Positions 43,977 through 55,616 are shown, counted from the first letter of the stretch. The stretch: DNA of 64,000 bases from Metridium senile (GCA_949775045.1 OX459101.1:14444942-14508941); one strand, 5' to 3'. Numbers and translations: made by a program. The notes: generated by a model from the sequence alone, not told the origin.

Positions 43977-44084
43977 ATTGAGAGTAGAGGTGAGCTGATC
44001 AAACAGCTCAAAGATTTAAAGGAACCACTTGATAAAGGAGTGCTGGACAGACGGGAATACGAAGAGCAAAAACTTCGCGCCTAA
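43977..44084 (+). CDS. Possible terminal exon encoding a SHOCT-like helical segment
   Basis: After an acceptor (TTGCTTCTAG) 35 codons and a TAA read GELIKQLKDLKEPLDKGVLD followed by RREYEEQK. A short amphipathic helix pair of this kind (LK.L....G.L...EYE..K) resembles the SHOCT motif often found at protein C-termini. Upstream exons were not found. It may belong to a mobile-element gene. Low certainty. Confidence 0.35.
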   Translation: MESRGELIKQLKDLKEPLDKGVLDRREYEEQKLRA

Positions 44085-44419
44085 GCTCGCAAGTAAACGT
44101 TCCCATAATGCACCCGATATAGTTATATACTTTTTCGGAAGGGTCAAGTTTATGCAATTAGCTATATATATATATATATACATAAAGTATATTTTAAAAC
44201 CGGAAACCACTCATATCGGTTATATATAGTCCTTTTATTTTATGGTTACAAATTACCGTTATTGTTCCAAATAATTATTTGATGAAGGTGCACTAACAAC
44301 GATCTATTGATTGATATTAATGTCATTACGTGGGATAACGTTGTCTTTTACATCCGTGCAGCAGGTCATGTCTAAAACATATGACTATAATTAGAACTTG
44401 ACCTTGACCTTGACCTTGA

Positions 44420-44903
44420 CATTAATATTAATAACTCTGAAATAGAACAAGTACATAATCACAAAGTTCTTGGAGTAATTCTCGATGATGATTTAAATTT
44501 TGATGCTCACGTGGATGATCTTTATAAAAGAGTTTCACAACGACTTGGAGTTCTAATAAAAATTAGCCCCTATCTCAAACGTCAACAAAAGGAAACATAT
44601 TACAAAACTATAGTTAAACCTGTCCTTGAGTACGCCTGTCCAATCTGGACTATATGCAATAAAAATAACCTAAATAGACTCTTCAGCCTTCAAAAACGCG
44701 CGGCTAGAATAACAACTGGTGCTGATCCCGAATCAAGGTCAATCAACTTATTCAACTCTCTTGGGTGGTTACCGTTTTATCAGGAGTCACTTATCCACAG
44801 CGCATCTATCATGTATAAACGTATCTCAGGCGAGACACCCGACTATCTGAAGGAGAAGCTGCTAACAAATTCTGACATTCATAGTAGAATCACCCGTTTG
44901 TAA
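44420..44903 (+). pseudogene. LINE reverse-transcriptase C-terminal fragment
   Basis: An open frame from about 44420 encodes HKVLGVILDDDLNFDAHVDD, YYKTIVKPVLEYACPIW, LFSLQKRAARI and FNSLGWLPFYQES, the thumb/C-terminal part of a non-LTR retrotransposon RT. The catalytic core is missing and the frame stops early at 44903. It directly abuts the Ulp1-like fragment. Confidence 0.75.
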
Positions 44904-45475
44904 AAGCAGATGGTTGGCCTTGTGACTCAGAGATTACTGCAGCACAGTTCCTTCTAAAGCGACAATTTCCACATATTGATGGCCTCAGAGACTGTGCAAT
45001 AATTGGTCCTCTAGTAACACCAGTTTACTCTGAATTTGTCCAGGTTATCAATACAGGAAGTCACTGGGTATGCCTTAGCAACGTTGGATGCCTTTCTGCC
45101 CATGTCAATGTGTTTGAAAGTGGTTTTATGGTAAAACCATTAGCCATACGACATGCTTGTAGAATGTTCAAAGTCCTAGTAGCGTGCCGAAGGTGGTACC
45201 ACAGAAAGTCCCAGTTACAAAGTAATGGTCATGACTGTGGATTTTTTGCACTAGCCTTTGCAACAGAAATATGCCATGGTTCAAGTCCAGTAGGATGTAG
45301 TTATGATGACAACTCAATTAAAAGTCATTTAGTCCAGTTACAACTCACAACAAAATCAAAATTGCAACAGTTTCAACATGTTCCATTTGCAGTCTTCCAA
45401 TTAAGAAATATGGTTCTTCTAAATGTAGTCAGTGCTGAGGTTTCTTCACGTACTTCCATTTATAAAATAGTTTGA
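44888..45475 (+). pseudogene. Ulp1/SENP-type cysteine protease fragment (mobile-element derived)
   Basis: A frame open from 44888 to the TGA at 45475 has no start ATG. It encodes AAQFLLKRQFPHIDGL, the His box GSHWVCLSN and the Cys box QSNGHDCGFFALAFA, the Gln-x5-Cys arrangement of C48 (Ulp1) proteases. The usual acidic residue would fall in HVNVFES, where Asp is not evident. C48 domains are often carried by DNA transposons in invertebrates. The 5' end is lost at the LINE junction. Likely a remnant. Confidence 0.65.
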
Positions 45476-46131
45476 GTAGTCCCTAATGAAAAGTATGAAA
45501 AACATGTTTTTAAATATCAGATTTAAATTTGTACATCTTTAATGAAAACACTGAACAGTATACATAGTAAACATCTTAAATAAAAATAAAAAAGCTACCC
45601 AAACAACTTTGTGTACATATAAAGACCAATTTTTTAAAACTTTAATAAGGTATTATCAAACAACTTTGTGTACATATAAAGACCAATTTTTTAAAACTTA
45701 AAATAAAGGTATTATTATTTAAATACACAGTGAATTAGGACATATTAACTCAACAGCTATAGCTTAAAAACATTTAATATTTATTAACGAAGTCATGATT
45801 CCAAAGGAAATTTGGGATGATTCAAAAGGCCCTACAAATCTAATATTTTCGAAATATCTTTCGTAAATGCTTGCAATAACCTTAAATATATGTATATAGC
45901 ATTATTAATATTGGCAACGATATTGAATTGGTCCTTTTGAAGCATCCCAAATGTCCTTTAGAAGCATGACTTCACTACATTTTATAAGTTCTTCATTTAG
46001 CTGTGGCGATTATTTGATTTTTTAAAGTTCCACATAATTTTCTCTTTATTGATTACATCCCGAGGTCACCACGAGGTCATGGACACATTCTGTGCTAATA
46101 TATTTCATTTGTTTGTTCTTTATAATTAAAG
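45476..46131. other. No gene recognised; short direct repeat
   Basis: CAAACAACTTTGTGTACATA followed by AAGACCAATTTTTTAAAACTT occurs twice (about 45599-45642 and 45658-45702), a 59-bp direct repeat. Otherwise unremarkable. Confidence 0.5.
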
Positions 46132-46298
46132 ATGTACCTAAGGATCTAAAAGTTGGAAAGATTTGCTTCCAAAATGCAAGGAGAGAAGGAAAGGGAGCTA
46201 ACATATCATTTGATGGTATTCCCTTTGTATATGTTGGTGAAAAAAATATGACTGTCATCAAGGCAAAGATAAACATGCAAAAGAAAAATACAAAATAA
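46132..46298 (+). CDS. Possible exon, unrecognised
   Basis: After a weak acceptor a frame reads VPKDLKVGKICFQNARREGK and ISFDGIPFVYVGEK before a Lys-rich end and stop. The look is of a short nucleic-acid-binding C-terminus of a retroelement ORF1, but I cannot name it. Confidence 0.25.
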
Positions 46299-46595
46299 AA
46301 GCCAAACAAGAACAAGTAGGTTGAAATATTCAACCTTTACGACTTTCACTATCATTTCACTATAATACATTATTTTTTTTATTAACTATTAAAGAACAGA
46401 GACCACAGTTTCCAGAAAAAGCGCCGTTTTCTATCTCAAGATACAAAAAAAGTGAATTGTCCTGCAATGATGATCGCCCTCCATGTGATAAAAATTCCCA
46501 ATCATAAGGTAAGACACTTTTAATAAAGCTAATAAAAAAAGGAAAGGCTTTCAAATATATACAAGCTGATTATCTATATGTTTATATTTTTTTAG

Positions 46596-47310
46596 TTAAA
46601 TTCTGGCTCAAAGTGGAAGAGAGAACAGACTTCTAAGGAAGTTCGGAAGCTTTTAAAAGAAGGCAAAACAATTGATGCAGAAAGTCGGTTTTATTTTAAG
46701 CTCCCAGATGTTGAGGAACATCAAAACCATGTCACAGGAAAGGTACATTAGAAAATTGTTTTTATCTGAATTCTAGGCCTTTGCACCGAAAAAATAGAAA
46801 GAAATGAAGAAAGAAACAAAGGAAGGTAGAAACTGATAAAGAGAGAGAGAGAGAGAGAGAAAGATAGAGGAAAAGGAGAAAAAAGGAGAAAGAAAGAAAG
46901 AACGAAAGAGAGAGAAAGAAAGAAAGAAAGAAAGAAAGAGAAAGAAAACAGCAAGATAAATAGAAAGAAACTGAAAGAGATAAGTATAGGCTAAAATAAA
47001 AGGGAAGGAACAGGGATAAATAGGAAGAGGAAGGGAGAAGAAAGGGAAAAAAGTAAATACGATCACTACTGAAAAAAGGGAGTTAAGAAGAAGATCAATA
47101 ATGTTTACACTCTACGTGCATTTAATGTGAAGAAACGATTTTTTCTCCAACCACACATCCTTTTTTTCCTTTCTCTTTGTGATTTAGGCCGCAGGCATTC
47201 GCAAAGGCATAGATGAAAGAGTAATAGCTAAAATCAAAGAGCTCACAAAACAAGGTGTTCGAAAAGTGAGTGAAATAAAGCGACACCTGGAAAGTTTTAT
47301 TGCAGGATAG
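46596..47310 (+). pseudogene. CaRF-like (calcium-responsive transcription factor) domain, decayed
   Basis: Exon-like block 46596-46742 (AG before, GTACAT after) and block 47188-47310 join in phase. They encode SRFYFKLPDVEEHQNHVTGK, then AAGIRKGIDERVIAKIKELT and VRKVSEIKRHLESF. This is the signature of the CaRF/ALS2CR8 domain (HxxHxTG, then IRxIRKHL-like). Similarity continues past the TAG at 47308 (CRFYPSNKDIVNYMH) with a further stop and a frame change, so it is a pseudogene. The neighbouring recombinase piece suggests a transposon origin. Confidence 0.5.
46790..47055. repeat. Purine-rich GA/GAAA microsatellite tract
   Basis: AGAGAG and AGAAAGAAAG repeats on the plus strand; the Phe/Ser/Leu frames on the minus strand are artefacts. 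It lies in the apparent intron of the CaRF-like fragment. Confidence 0.9.
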
Positions 47311-47656
47311 ATTTTCTGCAACCGTCCGCTTCAAACCAAAATTAGATGTCGCTTCTATCCTTCCAACAAAGATATCGTCAATTACATGCATAGCACATGA
47401 GAAAGTCAAAGACACTCAAAAATAGATCAAGAGAATATGTTGGTTTTAATGGTAAAGTGGAAAAAAGACTTTCCCAGTGATAGCTGTTTTTTCTTGTCCC
47501 ATTGAGGCCAAAAGCGAAAATGGTGCCGATCATGAAGTTGATTCCCTTGTCTTTGTAGATGAAGAATGTGACGACATAGACGAAATGATGAAACAAGATG
47601 AAAATTCTGGTTAATAACGAAGTTTTAGAGGATCTAAAACAAGAGACGTTAGCCAA

Positions 47657-48136
47657 CGATTGAAATATTTCTACCAAGAACTGAGAGTTTCTCAAGGAAA
47701 CCATTACAGTCGTTCAGCTCATATGGCGATAAGAGCAGCAATTCATCGACAACTTACATCTCCAGATGTTGGAAAGTCATTTTCTATCATAAGTGATTCA
47801 GTTTTTAAGACAGCCAATGCTTCTCTAAACGCAAAACTAAAGAGAGTGAAACAAGACGGACATTGTAAGCCACAACATCACACTTCAATCGAGCCCGAAG
47901 ATATAAAAAAGTGCTACAACAGTGAAGGTTTCTCTGGGAAGACGCCAGTCAGTCTCCTTCGAGTTAACTGGTTTAACATTTGCCTTTTCTTCTGTAGAAG
48001 AGGCAGAGAAAATCTCAGGAGTTTGACCAAAAAAAGTTTCATAATTATTCAGAAAGATGCAAACGGTTGTGAATTTTTTGTCATGACGATAGTTGAGTAC
48101 GGCCTGGTGCAGTATTTAAAACTTCTCGTTCATTGA
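47657..48136 (+). pseudogene. Crypton-type tyrosine recombinase (DUF3504-like) fragment
   Basis: The frame encodes KYFYQELRVSQGNHYSRSAH, AIRAAIHRQLTSPD, and LFFCRRGRENLRSLTKKSF. The last holds the RRGRE box with the first catalytic Arg of the Crypton/ZMYM/KCTD1-type domain. The second half with the HxxR box and the nucleophilic Tyr is absent. A stop separates it from its likely N-terminal part (EVLEDLKQETLAND) just upstream. Confidence 0.6.
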
Positions 48137-48431
48137 ACAGTCAGCGCGTGCCTGTATTTGCCGATTAAGAGCTCACTTTAGTCTCTAACCCCTAAGTAAT
48201 AAACATATATGTGTGTAATTAAAAACTGTTATAAAATGTGCTGTCATAAAACATGAATATGAAAAAATATATATCAAAAAAGTGAGAAACGAAATTACAT
48301 TGTAAATATAAAAAACTATATAGTCACTTAAAATATATATTATAATAAAAATGCTAATAATAATACAAATAATAATTTAGTAAACTTCTATTGCGCAATT
48401 TAATATCAATACAAAATTTTCAATTGCGCAG

Positions 48432-48712
48432 GTAAAGATAGCCCAAGACGTATCCAATGGACTGTCATACCTCCATTCGAAAGATATTGCCCATTGTGAT
48501 CTCAAGCCTGCTAACGTATAAGTGTCCAACAATCATTACTCTAAATTACACAGTGATCGGCTTTAAAAGTCATTTTCTGAAAATCCCATTGTCTGCAAAC
48601 TGACAGATTTCGGTGACAGTTGAAGTGAAGCAATTCAAACGTCTACTGTCTGTCACCATGCTACAATTAAAGTTGGTCGGGGCTCACTCGTGTACATGGC
48701 AAGGAATGGTGT
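48432..48712 (+). pseudogene. Protein kinase fragment with three in-frame stops
   Basis: After an acceptor (TTGCGCAG) one frame reads [22 protein letters not shown], stop, then KLTDFGDS, stop, then GRGSLVYMA. These are the catalytic loop (HCDLKPAN), the DFG motif and the activation-segment end. TAA, TAA and TGA interrupt the frame, so no active kinase can be made. HCD in place of HRD is seen in some non-canonical kinases. Confidence 0.75.
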
Positions 48713-49059
48713 TTTTCATGCTTTTGAATCCAGATCTAAGTTACCCCTTTGACCTTGACCTTAAAGGCAAGCGATTCAAAAAGGGTGAATGGAAGGAAGT
48801 ACTTAAAGGAAAAACGAAAAAGAAAGAAATGCCCTCCCACAGCAAGAAGTACCAGATTAACCAAGCTACAGGTTGGTCCTTTTGGGTGTCCTTTTGGATG
48901 CCTTTGGAAAGTGTCTTTCATTCACAGCCAGTGACAGACCAACAGACCAACAGCTCAAAACGTTTGTAATCTAATAAGAAAAGACGACTACAGTATGCCA
49001 TGCAGAAACATCCCACTCTCATGCAGTCAGTCTTCAACAGTGGAGCAACTCTGCAACGC

Positions 49060-49505
49060 AGAATGCCATTTACCAATGACAAGTGGCATCGTAGACAACG
49101 ACGGGACTAACAGCTGTGTTTTCATGACTATCCTCCTGGCAGATATGCTAATCAAGAGGGCTGATGAGTTACCTGTCACCATCGACGAGTGGAGTGAAAT
49201 AGCAAATATTGTAGAGGGTGTTATTAAAAAAAACATTTAATCATCTACGCAGCAACAAAATATCCGATTTCCTCAAGTCGTACACCATTCTTAGAAAGGG
49301 TGGGTCATTCAAAACACCTAATAAATTTACAGAGGAATTTTTGTTGGCACATAGAGTATATTCACCCAACGGAAGAAACGCCCTAGAAAAAGCAGTAGAG
49401 TATACATACAGTGAGCGACACCCCACAAGTAGGAATCTTTACATGTGGATATTACATATTTTTGATTGGTCGAAGTCTGGGCTATATTTTATAATTGACA
49501 CACAA
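49060..49505 (+). pseudogene. Possible cysteine-protease-like fragment with a frameshift
   Basis: The frame reads NDGTNSCVFMTILLADMLIK to about 49240, then shifts at an A8 run (about 49227-49234) to NHLRSNKISDFLKSY, FLLAHRVYSPNGRNALEKA and ends at SGLYFIIDT. A Cys after DGTN and an IDT(H) end would suit a papain-like fold, but this is a guess. The reading is cut by a LINE piece at 49506. Confidence 0.3.
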
Positions 49506-49760
49506 GTAAGAAATCTAGAAACACTCACACTAAATCCTTGTGAATTCCACTTGAAAAGACAACTATCTCCAGTACAGTTTTCTTCCAAGAACCATAAAAC
49601 AATGGAACAATCTGCCCGCCATGTTAGTGACAGCCCCAAAACTTACCACCTTCAAGAGTGGGGTCTGTCAATTGACCCTATAAGAACTTGACCGACAAGA
49701 GCATATAAGCCTCGAAGAGAGGGATTGCTCTCATTTTGGTAAATGTAAATGTAAAATGTT
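49506..49760 (+). pseudogene. LINE 3' end
   Basis: In one frame FFPRTIKQWNNLPAM and TAPKLTTFKSGV match the conserved C-terminus of CR1/L2/Jockey-like RTs. A short 3' UTR ends in a GTAAAT tandem tail (about 49739-49757). Confidence 0.7.
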
Positions 49761-50600
49761 TAAATATCAGCATGAAAAATATCATTTGCATTTTACGCGA
49801 GCTAAAGCAATGCCGATGCTAACCCTACTTCCTGGCTTATTTTTTTTAGGCCAAAGAAAAAAGATGTGATATACTTCAAAGACAACAGAAAAACACCTTA
49901 CTTCTCCCAGAAAAAAGAACAGCATTCCATTGGAGCATTCCATTCCAGAGTATGTTCTGAAAGAGTGATCGGCGCCCGTCAGGAAAATGTAGAGTTTGTT
50001 TCAGAGCTGGAGGGCTCAGCCATTACAATGACTATCGGTACGATGACAATGGATGCTTTCGTAACCATGGCTACAATACCTACTTGGTCACTAACAATAA
50101 AGAAGAAAAAACAGTTACTGAGGTTGAAAAAAGAAAAAAACAGAGAAGCTGACACACTATCACTGCACAAACAACAATGCCTGGTGAAGAAAATCTTCTA
50201 TGTTCATGGGGTTGTAAAAACATTCAAGAGACAAACCGTGGAAATCGTTTTGCACGACGGTGTGACGATCTTGTAGGCTACAGTATCTGTTTGATGGCCA
50301 ATCGTGCTCCGCGAAAGAACAGACTTGATGGAAAAGTCGGAAGAAGACTCCAAGTTTGAAATTGTTCATGTTTCCAAGTGTAAATTTCATGCCACAGTCT
50401 ACAAGTTTTGATCTTAAAATACACAGAAAATACGATTTTCATCCGAAATATATATTTTTCAAGAAGATTTATCGACAATTTATTCTGTAAAGGGCCGGGA
50501 TTGCAAAGATTTCGTCGGATAACCAATTTAAGTAGCGAACCGTTCAAAAACAAAGCATGAGAACAATAAGCAGCAGCATTATACTCTAACTTTTTATTAG

Positions 50601-51051
50601 TTTAATACACCAGAGTCAAAAACAGAGCTAAAACGATTTATAGAAAAGATATCTGATGAATGTGCCTTTCCTGAGGCAGGATTTTATTCGGATGGCATAG
50701 AAGAGCAGAGGAGGTTTAACAAAAAAAATTGAAGGTAAATATCAGCTTGAATGGGAATTATTGATTAGACTAGTTTTAACCTCAACAAAAAAAAGTCTTT
50801 CAATTTATATAAGCTTACACCGACCACAAATGGGTTAAAACTGCAAGAAATGTTTTTTGTATAATGCTTTATAGATAAACATGTCATGTAGCAGAATTTA
50901 AATTTAGGGCCAATTGATTTGTTGCAAAAGTCTAAATGAGGCAAAACTAAAATTTATTCATCACTTATAGAACGAGTTGGTATACTCTCCACCACCTGAG
51001 TCCTCTTTGTGTACTAGTACTAGCTCCCAGCTTCCCTCGCTACCATCAATG
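50601..51051 (+). CDS. Two possible exons, unrecognised
   Basis: Block 50601 onward after TTTTTATTAG reads TPESKTELKRFIEKISDECA and FYSDGIEEQRRF, then an A8 run and a donor GGTAAAT near 50733. Block 50971-51051 (27 codons, AG before, GTAAGT after) reads VYSPPPESSLCTSTSSQLP. Splice signals are good but the phases do not agree without an indel in the A-run. A decayed or unspliced mobile-element gene is likely. Between 49761 and 50600 only broken frames are present. Confidence 0.25.
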
Positions 51052-51097
51052 GTAAGTTTTTATAGACAACAGGTGGCCTTATAAGCCGCCATCATCA

Positions 51098-51295
51098 TCC
51101 TCTGCCACGAGGGTTTTTCTCTGGGTTATCCGGTTTTCATCCCTCCGCAAAAATGAACATGTGAGCTGAATTGTGAGCAAAAAATAATTAAATGTATAGG
51201 TAGTGAGTGTATGTCTGAGTCTCCCCCATTAGTAAGGGCACATGTGTCCAGTCTAGAAGAATTGAGACGTTAAAAAAGTGATTTATTCTATTCTA
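51098..51295 (+). repeat. Dispersed SINE/LINE-tail-like repeat, plus copy
   Basis: CCACGAGGGTTTTTCTCTGG, GTTATCCGGTTTTCATCCCT and GAGACGTTAAAAAAGTGATT match the inverted copy at 30775-30965. Confidence 0.6.
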
Positions 51296-51935
51296 AATAA
51301 GCACATTTAGTTCTTCTAATTATCGTTAGTCGTATACAGAAGCTGTTTAGTATAAGAACAGTCAAAAGGGAAGAGCTCAATCTATGATTTAAGCGCTGTA
51401 CTGGAAGGATATGAACACTCAAGGCTGATAACAAGGAGAACAAGACAACGGAGCGAAAGATTACCAAGGCAAAATTGAAACTGGCCGTAACTTAAAGGAT
51501 GGATGACTAGGTCACATATTAAACAAGAAGACTGATTAATACAAGGTTTACATTACTTCTTTCTAGTGTTTGAATGTCTATTTAGACTTGGTTACAGTTG
51601 AAAACTTGTTCGATAATACATTGCCGTTGAATGCTATAAAAATACCGCCAAAAAGTAGCTTTCTTTTAACACGGTTTTATGTCCAGTAAATTGTATGTTT
51701 CACCAGGAATTACTACGTGTTTATAAAATATAACTTGTATAAGACACGGGTGAGTCGCTGAGATGATATTTGAATGTTTTAATACCAATTTAGAAACGAT
51801 TGAGACATAAGAAAACTGCAAATAATGCTGCACCAAAAAAAAAAAAAACTAGTTTTTACAGAATAAAATTTATTATTTACATAGTTATATTTATAATATT
51901 CTAAGTTTACTACAGTATATAATTCTATAGGTATA

Positions 51936-52140
51936 GAGCAAATGCAGTTAAACCATGAAATGCAATCTAAGAAAGTACTAACAAATAGAGTATTACAACC
52001 AAGAGTATTACACAAGACACCTCATTATTCTTTGTTTTATTATTTATTCTGGGTGAACTGTAGCAACAATTTGTCACTAAATAGTGACTATTTGTGATAA
52101 TTTACTTAATAATATTTCATGGTTTAACTGCATTTGCTCT
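51936..52140. repeat. Inverted repeat with 27-bp perfect arms
   Basis: AGAGCAAATGCAGTTAAACC and ATGAAAT at 51936-51962 are exactly complementary to 52114-52140. It lies just outside the left end of the 52-58 kb element. 51296-51935 shows no gene. Confidence 0.7.
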
Positions 52141-52897
52141 AGTATTAAATTTGCAACTTGTTACTTTGTATATTACTGTATATATTACAAGACTTTTTTT
52201 AATAAATATTTAAAATTTAAAATAATTGATATTCGGCATGTTATATGGTTATTGTAGTGCGCATTTACATGCTGCGTTGTTTTTGTGGATTAATTAGGCA
52301 ATATTGTCGACATCTATTGCGTTTTTATCGAATTTATGCAATCGTTTTCATTGGTTTTTTTGTTTTTTTTTGCGTTTTTATGACTTTTACTCAATCATTA
52401 AGATATCGTTTTCCCGCGTTTGTATGGCAAGTACGCAAATATTTCACGCTTGGCATAAACACGTTCGAAATCGCTCATCGAATTCGTCCTGTGTTTTTTT
52501 GGCCGGGTTTCGTTATTTAGGAGACTGGGACCAAATTTCCGAGCGTGATTAACGGTCGATTAACGGTCGGTTTCAATAACGATAAATGCGATCAGGTTTT
52601 TTCGGGGAGTAATCGGATTGCCGAAGCTGAAAGCCCGAATCAAGAGCAACAAATCCATTGTAAATTTGCTTGCAATAATGGCGGAGCTTCGTTGTAGGAA
52701 GTCATTCGCTTTGTATGCATATTTTAATATGCATGCGGAATGCCAAAAGAGCAAATTTTGAGCCTTGGTAATTTTTCAAGGATACTTATAGTTTTGAACT
52801 CAAATTTAAAAGATAGAATCTTGGATAGTGATGTAAAAACTTGTTGGTTTTTGTTTTTTGAAACTCGTCTTTGATTTCGCGCCATTTTGAAATCAAA

Positions 52898-54456
52898 ATG
52901 CCAAGATTTAGTCTTGCGCTATTCATGAAGAGACGAAGAGAGAAAAGAGAAAATTTGGTAATGGCCAATCGTAAAATCAAGGAGAATGACTTGGAAATGG
53001 CAACCATCGAAAAGGAGTTAGATGAAAAGAAGAAAGAACTTGGTCAGAAGAAGAAAGAACTTAACCAGAAGAAGAACGAATTAGATAAGAAGAAGAAAGT
53101 CCTGGAGGCGAAGGAACGTAAACACAGAAGACTTGATGAAAAGGTAAGAAGATTCGACTTAGAAGAAGACTTCTATTTTGAATTCCAACACTTAAGCTTA
53201 ATGTGAAATGAAATGTCAAAGTTTAAAACAATGACTATGAAATGTGTTTGGATGCCCATTCTTTGTCAAAAATAATTGAGCTTATATGAATATATATTTA
53301 ATATTCTGACACTGCATTACAGTACATTATAAATAAGTATCGATTGTTTTGTTGCTTTAATTGGAGTATTTTAAAATGCATGAGGTAACATTTTCTGAAT
53401 ACAGAACTTTATTCACTCTCTATTAAAAGAAACAAATATCAAATATACAATGTAATGAATTTAATATAATATACAATATATTATTTGTCAGTTTGAGCCA
53501 GGGGATAAAAAAATGATTGTGTGTATATTTTCTGGTAAAATTAAAATTCAATAGTTATAAAATATATTAAAAATAATAAAATGTCTTGATTACTGTTCAT
53601 GTCTAATATAATTTGCAACATTTATGAAATGAACATCTAGGTAGGCAGAGTAGTGAGAGAGATAGAAGACCTAGAGTGTATAGGAAAAGAGATAGAGGCA
53701 GAATGTGGACCACCAAAGAAAAGAACAAGAAAAAAGACAGAAATGAAGGAAGGCAAAGTTGGTAACAGTAAGGCAAATAAAAGAAAAAGAAGAAGAGAGA
53801 CTTATGATGCAGCTAGGCAAATTCATGGAGGGAGCTCAAAAGCAGCAGATATTGGTCTATGTGACACTATCACTCACCATTCTAGTGTAGATAACATTAC
53901 TGAAATATTTTCTAAAAGCGATAAATTTAATAATAAGGTTATACCTAAAATGTACAATCCCAAACTCAAACAGTATGAAGGTTCTAATAATAACTTAACT
54001 CGTAGTGTAGCTACCTATTATAGTGGGGGAGTAATGGGTAAACAGAAGTACAGGGCTGTATATAAAAACACAGGATATGCTAAGGGTAAACGTATAAAAA
54101 TTAACAATTGTACTATTCCTAGATTAGTGCCATATAATAAGCTCATGCCCTTCATTAAAACCATTGACATTGGTAAACTATACAGTGTGCGAGAAACCTT
54201 GTGTGATGGTATGGAGGAAGGAGCTAAAGTGAATGGAGTTTATCGTTCTTTGAAGGAACTGCTATTGAATCTTGCTGGTTTTTATCTCAATCAATCTGTT
54301 CACACACTTGTATGGTTTAAAGGAAAAACTAACACTTTTTTTGTATCTCTAGGTGGTGATGGTGCACCATTTGGTAAGGATGATGTTGCTACTTCCTGGT
54401 TAGTCAGTTTTTTAAATCTTGGCCGTGGAATGAAAACCACTCTAAATGCCTTCTAG
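52898..54456 (+). CDS. Mobile-element protein with coiled coil, two exons, C-terminus probably lost
   Basis: Exon 1, 52898-53143 (82 codons), and exon 2, 53641-54456, join in phase 0 through GTAAGA and CATCTAG, giving 353 residues. The N-terminus is a highly charged coiled coil built of KKKELxQ repeats (about residues 35-80). A basic stretch (PPKKRTRKKTE, NKRKRRRE) could be a nuclear signal. The conserved-looking core includes YYSGGVMGKQKYRAVYKN, IPRLVPYNKLMPF, YSVRETLCDGMEE and FFVSLGGDGAPFGKDD. I associate this core with uncharacterised repeat-borne proteins of cnidarians; the GGDGAPFGKDD acidic motif could be catalytic, but that is inference. After NLGRGM the frame ends in eight odd residues exactly where a GTACTA-type MITE remnant begins, so the C-terminal part is probably cut off. 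Confidence 0.6.
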
Positions 54457-54457
54457 T

Positions 54458-54665
54458 ACTAGTTAGTACTAATCATACATTAGAAAACAATAGAATTAAC
54501 ATAATATTAGAGTGCAAACAATATATCTGTGAAAATACAAATACTGCTAAATTAAACAAAAGCATAAAATTGTACCATTTAGTATTTACTAATGTTTCTC
54601 CCATATACTATTTGCACTCTACTATTTAGTACTATTTATAGTAGGCACGCTTCTAATGTTTCACA
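54458..54665. repeat. GAGTACAAACAYTAAAAG-family MITE remnant, copy 4
   Basis: AGTACTAGTTAGTACTAATC, AGAGTGCAAACAATATA, ATTTGCACTCTACTATTTAG and GGCACGCTTCTAATGTTT match the family. It starts at the stop codon of the upstream gene. Confidence 0.5.
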
Positions 54666-55123
54666 GATAATATTTGAGTTCTTTATTGCAGAATACAAAA
54701 TGTACATATGGCAACTTTGTAAACAATAATTATATTTATTCCAATTTCCAAAATAAGTGCAATTTTTTATTTTTTTTAGATGGAAATAGATGATACCTTC
54801 AAATTAAACATTGAGCACTAAAAAAACTATTGTAAACAATGTGTATCTCCTACATTAATTTATTGTCATTTTTCGACATTGCATGTAAATATGGATATTG
54901 TCAAACAACAATATTTTTACTTAAAAATAAATAAATATCAACTGAAATATTAAAGTGGTGTTTATCATTGATTCTTTAAGATCTTAAAAAGATTAAGACA
55001 TCTACATAAAATATTGATCGAAACTAGCAAGTACACTGGTATAGGCTGTGTCAGAGTTTGATATGAAAATATAGGTAGTAGAATGAAAGTTGTAACACTG
55101 TAAAAAATGTTGACTTAACTTTA

Positions 55124-55155
55124 CTGATGTTTCGAGCTTTAGCCCTTGGTCTGAG
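55124..55155 (-). other. Degenerate hammerhead-like motif (minus strand)
   Basis: The minus strand reads CTCAGACCAAGGGCTAAAGC then TCGAAACATCAG: a core-like CAGACCA, a GGGC-TAAA-GCTC stem and GAAAC. Two core bases differ from the hammerhead consensus. Similar GGGCTAA..GCTCGAAACRTCAG sequences are frequent in marine invertebrates. Confidence 0.4.
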
Positions 55156-55276
55156 TAAGATAAATTTCTCACACAATCACTGCGAAATATATTTTATGTA
55201 GATGTGTCTTTATAGCTAGTTATAATATATATATATATAAATAGAAGGAAATAGGTTATTCATCGTGGAATGTGAA

Positions 55277-55335
55277 ATTAAAAGGATACTTAATCAATTG
55301 TCTCTCGTATACAATTGATTAAGTATCCTTTTAAT
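55277..55335. repeat. Perfect hairpin ATTAAAAGGATACTTAATCA
   Basis: The arm 55277-55300 and its complement 55312-55335 pair exactly over 24 bases. A third single arm (CAATTGATTAAGTATCCTTT) is at about 56887-56906, in the intron of the minus-strand gene. Confidence 0.75.
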
Positions 55336-55616
55336 TTATATATGAATAGCTAGCCTCAAGCAGGCCATTTCATCATGACAAAGTACAGATATGCTAACCA
55401 GTTGTATCAAGTGTTTTGAAAAAATTCTGAATACAATATGTTTCTTCTATTATGTTGTAGCTACATGTAGATAATCAATGCGTTGTCATGAAATGTCCAT
55501 ATCTGTTGCAGAGTTCATGTTGGCTCGCATAATATTGTCAATCATGATGAATTTGTATGTACAAGTAAAAGGCAGTCACTGAAAGTAGTCATGCCCAGAG
55601 TTTGTTTTGTTGTTCC

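Noticed and set aside
46748..47066. Minus-strand Phe/Ser/Leu-rich membrane-like frames
   Set aside because: Translation of a GA-rich simple tract.
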